IMG/VR virus record: IMGVR_UViG_3300047322_000974
Location: 1-43,233 of that record
Source: a virus
Length of the DNA: 43,233 nucleotides
Strand: one strand, 5' to 3'
Part shown: piece by piece, positions 39,281 to 43,233 of the stretch
Position numbering within the stretch: position 1 is the first letter of the stretch
Layout of the letters: the number at the start of each line of letters is the position of its first letter
Notes under the pieces: model-generated
What the model saw: only the letters and a program-made list of their open reading frames with translations
What the model was told of the DNA's origin: nothing
The model's database searches: none
Program-made: the position numbers and the translations under genes

Positions 39281-39589
39281 ATGAGCATTCCCGCAAATGC
39301 GTTAAGCGACGAAGAGTGCCTTCACTACGCCGCGCTTGATCCAGCGGCGGCTGCCGAACTCACGCGTCGCCTGACAGCGCAGTGCATCGACCCTGGCGCA
39401 GAGCGGGAAGAGCTGCGCGAGGATATCCGACGAATCGAAAACGAGGCCGATGAAGTTGCTGATGAGCTGGCGGACCTGCGTGATAGCGCAGAAGACGCCT
39501 GCATGTGGATCAAGCGAGCGATGGATCCCGAGGATCAATCGAAAACCATCAACGAATTTTTGCAGAAGGCTCTCGACTGCTTGGAGTGA
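39281..39589 (+). CDS. Acidic coiled-coil early protein
   Basis: A 102-residue protein from ATG 39281 (GGAG 8 nt upstream). It has a long acidic helix (EREELREDIRRIENEADEVA, then DELADLRDSAEDACMWIKRA). The strong negative charge and heptad pattern suggest a coiled-coil dimer. It is followed 3 bp later by the next gene. Unknown function. Confidence 0.6.
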   Translation: MSIPANALSDEECLHYAALDPAAAAELTRRLTAQCIDPGAEREELREDIRRIENEADEVADELADLRDSAEDACMWIKRAMDPEDQSKTINEFLQKALDCLE

Positions 39590-39592
39590 CCC

Positions 39593-39970
39593 ATGAGCAC
39601 ATTTGCCGTATTCGGAATGAGTGAAAACTGGGCCCGCGAAGAGGCCAGAGAAAATACAAGCACCCACAAAACAGTTGATGGAAAGCGGCTCGAACGGACA
39701 ATTCGTGAATGGGAAGAGGCGGTAGAGGCTCAGGTGGCGAAGATCATGGCAGGCAAAAAATGCGTCCGCCTGTCTCCGATGTTTGATGCCCCCCAGTACG
39801 CCCAGCAATTCATGGAGATGGCCAGGGCAAGCATCGTCTGTCGCGACCTGAAAATTAGAACTAAGGCCGTGCTGGTCGATGCAAAGAACAAGCCGATCAT
39901 CAACGCCAAAACCGGAGCACCCAAGGTCGGCTTTGCTGATTGGCACCCGTCTCCAGCTCACGCAGCCTAA
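39593..39970 (+). CDS. Early protein, function unknown
   Basis: A 125-residue protein, MSTFAVFGMSENWAREEARE..., with ERTIREWEEAVEAQVAKIM and FDAPQYAQQFMEMARASIVC segments. It reads like a small helical plus beta protein with a C-terminal IINAKTGAPKVGFADW. No motif points to an activity. It lies immediately after the acidic coiled-coil gene and is probably co-translated with it. Confidence 0.65.
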   Translation: MSTFAVFGMSENWAREEARENTSTHKTVDGKRLERTIREWEEAVEAQVAKIMAGKKCVRLSPMFDAPQYAQQFMEMARASIVCRDLKIRTKAVLVDAKNKPIINAKTGAPKVGFADWHPSPAHAA

Positions 39971-39978
39971 TCAATCTC

Positions 39979-39999
39979 CACCGCCCGGGCATGACCCGG
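39979..39999 (+). repeat. Leader repeat copy 1
   Basis: CACCGCCCGGGCATGACCCGG at 39979-39999 differs at two positions from 40983-41003. It can fold as CCGGG-CATGA-CCCGG just before the start of the next gene (40013). It may be a small mRNA structure or a recombination seam. Confidence 0.4.
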
Positions 40000-40012
40000 C
40001 ATAGGACGCCCC

Positions 40013-40459
40013 ATGCCCACAGAAAACACACTCACCCCGTCGCTGCCGGAAGTGAAGCGCTGGCAATTGAAAGGTTTCATCCCTGGCGTTGAAGGCGAGA
40101 GCAAAGCTGTATTCCGGCCGGTCGTAGTTTTAGCAGATGATTTCGACCGCATCGCCGCCGAGCGTGACGCCCTGCAGCTGCGTCTGAACGCAGCGGATCA
40201 ACGGATTGATGAGCTGACCGCGCATCGTCTGGTTGAGCCAGCGATATATCAGAAGCCCATTGATTACTGGGAAGGCTACGGTTACATCGACCGCTCTTGC
40301 CACATTGAGCTGAGAAAGATGGTCGATCACCTAGAGAACTTGCTCGATGCGATACCCGAAGGCCCGCTTTACCGCTGCCCGCCCGAACAATTCGAGCCGC
40401 TCCCCGGATACCCGCCAGTACCGGATGACAGTAAGCTGAATCCCGCCAAACCGCAGTAA
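40013..40459 (+). CDS. Early protein, function unknown
   Basis: A 148-residue protein. Residues 1-45 include SLPEVKRWQLKGFIPGVEGE, then VFRPVVVLADDFDRIAAERD, followed by a short coiled coil (about 45-70) and the tail YRCPPEQFEPLPGYPPVPDD. It resembles many short phage ORFs with a central coiled coil. Function not recognised. Confidence 0.6.
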   Translation: MPTENTLTPSLPEVKRWQLKGFIPGVEGESKAVFRPVVVLADDFDRIAAERDALQLRLNAADQRIDELTAHRLVEPAIYQKPIDYWEGYGYIDRSCHIELRKMVDHLENLLDAIPEGPLYRCPPEQFEPLPGYPPVPDDSKLNPAKPQ

Positions 40460-40512
40460 CTCCCTCCCCCTTCAAAGTCAGCCGCTATAGCGGCAAGGAC
40501 AGGTATTGCCCA

Positions 40513-40701
40513 ATGAAAAGAACAGTCGTACTGACCGGAAAGGCGGTCGTTAATTTTCGAAAAGTCATTGAGGGCATGGATGACGATGAGGTTGCCGATC
40601 TGGTGGCCAGCGATGACTTACGCGGGGCGCAGATCGATGACGACGATCTGCTGGATATCGAGTGGATCCATGACGATGTCGACATCAAGGTGACGCCATG
40701 A
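40513..40701 (+). CDS. Highly acidic 62-residue protein
   Basis: A 62-residue protein with a short basic start (MKRTVVLTGKAVVNFRKVIE) and then an extremely Asp-rich body (GMDDDEVADLVASDDLRGAQ, then IDDDDLLDIEWIHDDVDIK). Over a third of the last 40 residues are acidic. Size and charge fit the DNA-mimic proteins that phages use against restriction or other DNA-binding host proteins, but no family match is recognised. There is no strong Shine-Dalgarno (AGGACAGG some 13 nt before the ATG). Confidence 0.55.
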   Translation: MKRTVVLTGKAVVNFRKVIEGMDDDEVADLVASDDLRGAQIDDDDLLDIEWIHDDVDIKVTP

Positions 40702-40707
40702 TCGCCC

Positions 40708-40938
40708 TCACCTATTTCTCTGATTCCTGCGGAATGAAGGGAAGTTCTCTTGGGCATTTTCAATTTCATTGATCGCTTCTTTCAACAACCCAGCCCTGCT
40801 CCACTTCAATGATTCGTCTCCCTTAATTACCTCGATCGTCATCCGACATAACTCATTAACATCCATGCCCTGAAGTCTCGCCGTCCCAATGACGTATCTC
40901 AGTGCAGTCTCAAGCGCAGTAATTCGATCCTCGGCCAT
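40708..40938 (-). CDS. Small minus-strand protein, function unknown
   Basis: A 76-residue helical protein from ATG 40938 (AGAGAG about 8 nt upstream): MAEDRITALETALRYVIGTA, then RLQGMDVNELCRMTIEVIKG. Gene ends are convergent with the acidic 62-residue gene, 6 bp apart. It belongs with the next minus-strand gene to a second inverted unit in the right arm. Confidence 0.5.
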   Translation of the reverse strand: MAEDRITALETALRYVIGTARLQGMDVNELCRMTIEVIKGDESLKWSRAGLLKEAINEIENAQENFPSFRRNQRNR

Positions 40939-40982
40939 ATGCAATACTCTCTACAGATAAAATATCGTAGACAAAAAAACTT

Positions 40983-41003
40983 CACCGCCCAGGCATGCCC
41001 CGG
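40983..41003 (+). repeat. Leader repeat copy 2
   Basis: CACCGCCCAGGCATGCCCCGG at 40983-41003, two mismatches from 39979-39999. Here it lies between two minus-strand genes rather than before a plus-strand start, as if a plus-strand gene once followed. Confidence 0.4.
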
Positions 41004-41032
41004 ACTCCGTCCCACTTCAAAGCCAGTGGCTA

Positions 41033-41329
41033 TTAGGAGGAAGCCGCTCGGAGAGAACTCGCACCTCCGGAGGTAGCCAATTGACGAGCTCGACCGACAG
41101 CCCAAGCCAGAACTCTTGTCATTGATTCTCTTGGGTGTGAGTCATCAGCCTCTTCATACAGCGCCATGCCATCGGGAGCATAAATCCCGATAAACATCTG
41201 AGTCGTTCCGGCACTCGAAAGCCTGACTTGCACGTCTATGTAAGTCCCGTCATTGAGAGTTTCATCGTGTGTTCTGGTGTGGAGCTCAGGGTCTGCCCAC
41301 TCCCAAAAGACATTGCCTCGGTGTCTCAT
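41033..41329 (-). CDS. Minus-strand protein, function unknown
   Basis: A 98-residue protein from ATG 41329 (GGAGGG upstream): MRHRGNVFWEWADPELHTRT, then a beta-rich GTYIDVQVRLSSAGTTQMFIGIY and a C-terminal Ala/Arg-rich helix. It looks like a small soluble regulator or binding protein, and no family is recognised. Its promoter must be in the 41330-41722 region shared with xis. Confidence 0.55.
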   Translation of the reverse strand: MRHRGNVFWEWADPELHTRTHDETLNDGTYIDVQVRLSSAGTTQMFIGIYAPDGMALYEEADDSHPRESMTRVLAWAVGRARQLATSGGASSLRAASS

Positions 41330-41722
41330 AAGTCCCTCCTGCCCGTTCCTTGTGAGGGTCAACAAAGTCCAAAACTAGTCCCATTCGAACGAAGTGCAAC
41401 AGTGCCGAAACAGTATCGGACAGCTGGTCTCAATAGCTGTACGAATTCAAATTCTCTGTACAACTTTCAGCCACCTTTGCGACAAGGACGAAGTAATACC
41501 TGAAGAAAAGTTGATGTAGTGCGTGACGAGAACGCGTACATGCACTGCTAAAAGAGACCGCGGCTATGGGGGTCCACCCCGCCAGGCACTTCAGGGGAGA
41601 AAGCGTGTACGCAACTGGCGAGGCGAACGAATAAACCATAGCTCAGCCTCTCAACCTCCCTCACACCCCTCATCTGATTCCCATCACCACCTTCTGCCGC
41701 CACGCGCGGCATGGAGCATCCT
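41330..41722. other. Non-coding region between cargo and xis/int
   Basis: About 390 bp with no supported gene. Frames on both strands lack ribosome binding sites. It includes GGGGGTCCACCCC (41567-41579), a small hairpin, and an A/T-rich part at 41440-41465. It should contain promoters for the minus-strand gene and for xis-int. Confidence 0.5.
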
Positions 41723-41935
41723 ATGAAAAAAGAACTGATCAAGATCAGCGAGTTTCAGCGCCGGCGCTGGGGCGAAGGCGGTACCCCGCAATGCCCACAG
41801 GCAATCCGCAACCACATCCGGAACGGAATGGTACCCGGCGAGCAGATCGGCAAACTCTGGTACGTTGATTGGGCCGCTTTCAGCCGCTCGAACGGCAACG
41901 ACCTGGTCGCAATGGTATTGAAAGGAGCTGCATGA
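41723..41935 (+). CDS. xis: Excisionase-like protein (Xis)
   Basis: A 70-residue protein with MKKELIKISEFQRRRWGEGG, then TPQCPQAIRNHIRNGMVPGE and QIGKLWYVDWAAF. This is a winged-helix MerR/excisionase-like fold in the position of lambda xis. It bends attL/attR DNA and tips integrase towards excision. GGAG precedes ATG 41723. Its stop overlaps the integrase start (ATGA), so it is co-translated with int. Confidence 0.8.
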   Translation: MKKELIKISEFQRRRWGEGGTPQCPQAIRNHIRNGMVPGEQIGKLWYVDWAAFSRSNGNDLVAMVLKGAA

Positions 41936-43047
41936 TGGTGCCACGGCCGCGCAACCCTGCGAACAAGGGACTTCCGCAGAACTTGTACTACGACGCGCGG
42001 CGCTCGACCTATCGCTACCGGCGGCCTACCGACGGGAAGTGGTTTCCGTTCGGCGCCGACCGCCTCAAGGCAATTGATGCCGCGAAGCAGCTGAATCTTG
42101 AGTTCATGCGCGGTGCCGACCTGGTCGGTGCCGTAATGAACAACGCCTCAGAAACGTTCGCCGGATTCCTCGACACCTACGAGCGCGACGTCCTGCCACC
42201 CCGCGAGCTGGCCCCGGGAACCCAGGGCTTGTATGCGGTGCATTTCCGTCGCTTTCGCAAACAGTTCGAAGGCAAGGCCGTAGACCAGATCACGATCCGC
42301 ATGATCGCGGAGATGCTGGACGCCCTCACCCCGCGTACGGCCAACCAATGCCGGGCGCTGCTGGTCGACATTTTCAACCATGCCGCGGCCAAAGGGCTGT
42401 GCCCGGACAACCCGGCCGCCAGCACAATCAATCGCATCGAGAAGAAGCAGCGCAAGCGCCACACAGTAGAGGGCCTGAAAGCCATCAGGGAGAAAGCACC
42501 ATCCTGGCTGCAGAACGCAATCGACCTGGCCCTGATCACCGCCCAGCGCCGAACCGACATCCTAGATATGCGTTTTGACGGCGTTCGGGAGGGATTCCTC
42601 TACCTGGTGCAGAAGAAGACGGCTAAGGCCAGTGATGCCGCGTGGATTCGCTTTCGAGTGACGCCCGAGTTGCAGGCGGTCATCAGCCGCTGCCGTGACG
42701 ATGTCGTATCGCCTTACCTGGTGCACCGAAAGCCTGAGCGCCGGCAACAGAAGCAGGCTCAGACCAAGGACCACTGGACGAAGGTTGAGGAACGGTATTT
42801 GACGCGTGCATTCAAGGAAGCCAGGGAGGCGGCGAACTGCTACGCGGGATGGAAGGAAGAAGAGATGCCGGGCTTCCACGAAGTGCGAGCGCTGTCACTG
42901 CACCTGTACAAGAAAGCCGGAAAGGACGGGCAGAAAATTGCAGGTCATGCGAGCGAGGGCATGACCAAAAACTACCAGCGCGATCACGAGGAAGTCATCT
43001 GGTCCGAGGCAATTCCGGACCTGAATATCAGCGAAATCACCGGGTAG
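41932..43047 (+). CDS. int: Integrase, lambda-type tyrosine recombinase
   Basis: A 371-residue integrase. The N-terminal 60 residues (GLPQNLYYDARRSTYRYRRP, then TDGKWFPFGADRLKAI) match the lambda arm-binding domain, and residues about 75-175 the core-binding SAM-like domain. The active site is R206 (TAQRRTDI), K229 (VQKKTAKA), H316 and R319 (HEVR), H339 (AGHASEG) and Y348 (KNYQR). It performs integration at the tRNA-Pro-like att site 85 bp downstream. Candidate arm sites begin one base after the stop. AAGGAG precedes ATG 41932, which overlaps the xis stop. Confidence 0.93.
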   Translation: MMVPRPRNPANKGLPQNLYYDARRSTYRYRRPTDGKWFPFGADRLKAIDAAKQLNLEFMRGADLVGAVMNNASETFAGFLDTYERDVLPPRELAPGTQGLYAVHFRRFRKQFEGKAVDQITIRMIAEMLDALTPRTANQCRALLVDIFNHAAAKGLCPDNPAASTINRIEKKQRKRHTVEGLKAIREKAPSWLQNAIDLALITAQRRTDILDMRFDGVREGFLYLVQKKTAKASDAAWIRFRVTPELQAVISRCRDDVVSPYLVHRKPERRQQKQAQTKDHWTKVEERYLTRAFKEAREAANCYAGWKEEEMPGFHEVRALSLHLYKKAGKDGQKIAGHASEGMTKNYQRDHEEVIWSEAIPDLNISEITG

Positions 43048-43077
43048 TTTTGCGCCAGTTTTGCGCGGGTTTTGCGC
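43048..43077 (+). repeat. Three tandem TTTTGCGC repeats, candidate arm-type sites
   Basis: TTTTGCGC occurs at 43048-43055, 43059-43066 and 43070-43077, exactly 11 bp apart, about one helical turn. They start right after the integrase stop and lie 55-85 bp from the att core. A fourth copy is at 1160-1167 on the other side of the core after excision. The arrangement matches lambda-type Int arm-site arrays. Confidence 0.6.
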
Positions 43078-43082
43078 AGACA

Positions 43083-43112
43083 CAAAAAAGCCGATCTAGT
43101 AGATCGGCTTAA
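43083..43112. terminator. Terminator at attR
   Basis: AGCCGATCTA-G-TAGATCGGCT is a perfect 10-bp inverted repeat with AAAAAA before it. On the minus strand it ends in a U-run, placing a terminator just after the tRNA-like 3' end, as at attL. It may also slow transcription leaving int. Confidence 0.8.
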
Positions 43113-43132
43113 GTGCCTGATTTTACTCAGTA

Positions 43133-43233
43133 AATATGGTCGGGACGGAGTGATTCGAACACTCGACCCCTAGCACCCCATGCTGGGGACTATAGCAGCC
43201 TAACCCATTGTTTTATAAAGAATACACTCAATT
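43133..43233. repeat. attR, right copy of the direct att repeat
   Basis: Identical to 992-1092. It holds the same 50-nt tRNA-Pro(GGG)-like 3' half on the minus strand (43137-43186) followed by 47 non-tRNA bases. The window ends within or exactly at the end of the repeat, so the tRNA 5' half, if any, is not visible on this side. Confidence 0.93.
43137..43186 (-). tRNA. tRNA-Pro(GGG)-like 3' half at attR, partial
   Basis: The same sequence as 996-1045: anticodon arm with GGG, variable loop, T-arm, acceptor 3' strand and CCA. The bases upstream on the minus strand do not provide the matching 5' acceptor strand, so neither att site carries a complete tRNA. Confidence 0.75.

Noticed and set aside
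41430-41639. 69-codon minus-strand frame before xis
   Set aside because: No ribosome binding site, and its composition is not convincing. It is treated as non-coding.
1-43233. CRISPR array, insertion sequence or transposase
   Set aside because: No regularly spaced direct repeats of CRISPR size and no transposase-like gene or terminal inverted repeats were seen. Mu-like genes here are tail genes only, and no MuA/MuB homologue is present.

Overview
The window holds one apparently complete prophage of about 42.1 kb in a Pseudomonas-type chromosome. It is bounded by a direct repeat of at least 101 bp (992-1092 and 43133-43233). The host assignment rests on the GC-rich coding style, a FleN-like ATPase that reads like Pseudomonas FleN almost throughout, a PL7 alginate lyase, and head, tail and replication genes of the kind found in Pseudomonas prophages. 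Positions 1-991 lie outside the repeat and contain no gene I can identify. The repeat carries the 3' half of a tRNA-Pro(GGG)-like gene on the minus strand.

Layout from left to right. 1093-5101 is a cargo (moron) region: a 49-residue membrane protein, a FleN-like MinD/ParA ATPase, a small unknown gene, and an OafA-type O-acyltransferase whose start follows a C9 tract. 5139-26694 is the late operon on the minus strand. Read in transcription order it runs: holin (26.7 kb), an unknown late protein, terminase small and large subunits, gpW, lambda-type portal, a protease/major capsid fusion, a DUF2190 protein and head-tail connectors, then a Mu-type contractile tail. The tail set comprises sheath, tube, a frameshifted chaperone, tape measure, gp43- to gp48-like baseplate proteins, a glycine-rich fibre and its assembly protein. 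The operon ends with a GH19 endolysin and nested Rz/Rz1. The particle is therefore a myovirus with a lambda-like head and a Mu-like tail. 26.7-32.5 kb is the early region, also minus strand: Cro-like protein, CII-like protein, replication proteins O and P, small genes, VRR-NUC nuclease, a second tyrosine recombinase, zinc-ribbon proteins and a Q-like antiterminator.

The cI repressor (32.6-33.5 kb) faces right. It is followed by a lysogeny-side cargo block: a small membrane protein, a DUF4429/SHOCT protein and a coiled-coil lipoprotein. A second operator/promoter region at 36.03-36.07 kb, analogous to lambda OL/PL, drives the rightward arm. That arm begins with a leader containing a boxA, then the alginate lyase and its own terminator. 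A set of small early genes follows, interrupted by minus-strand insertions, and then xis and int next to attR.

Regulation can be read from the DNA. Five copies of GWAC-N5-GTWC sit in the two control regions, three at cI/cro and two at the rightward promoter. A late promoter begins inside the stop codon of the Q-like gene and is followed by two terminators. Iterons inside the O gene look like a lambda-type origin. The most unusual theme is that three separate cargo genes act on, or are predicted to act on, the cell surface or motility: a flagellar-number regulator paralogue, an envelope polysaccharide acyltransferase with a slippable C-tract, and an alginate lyase.
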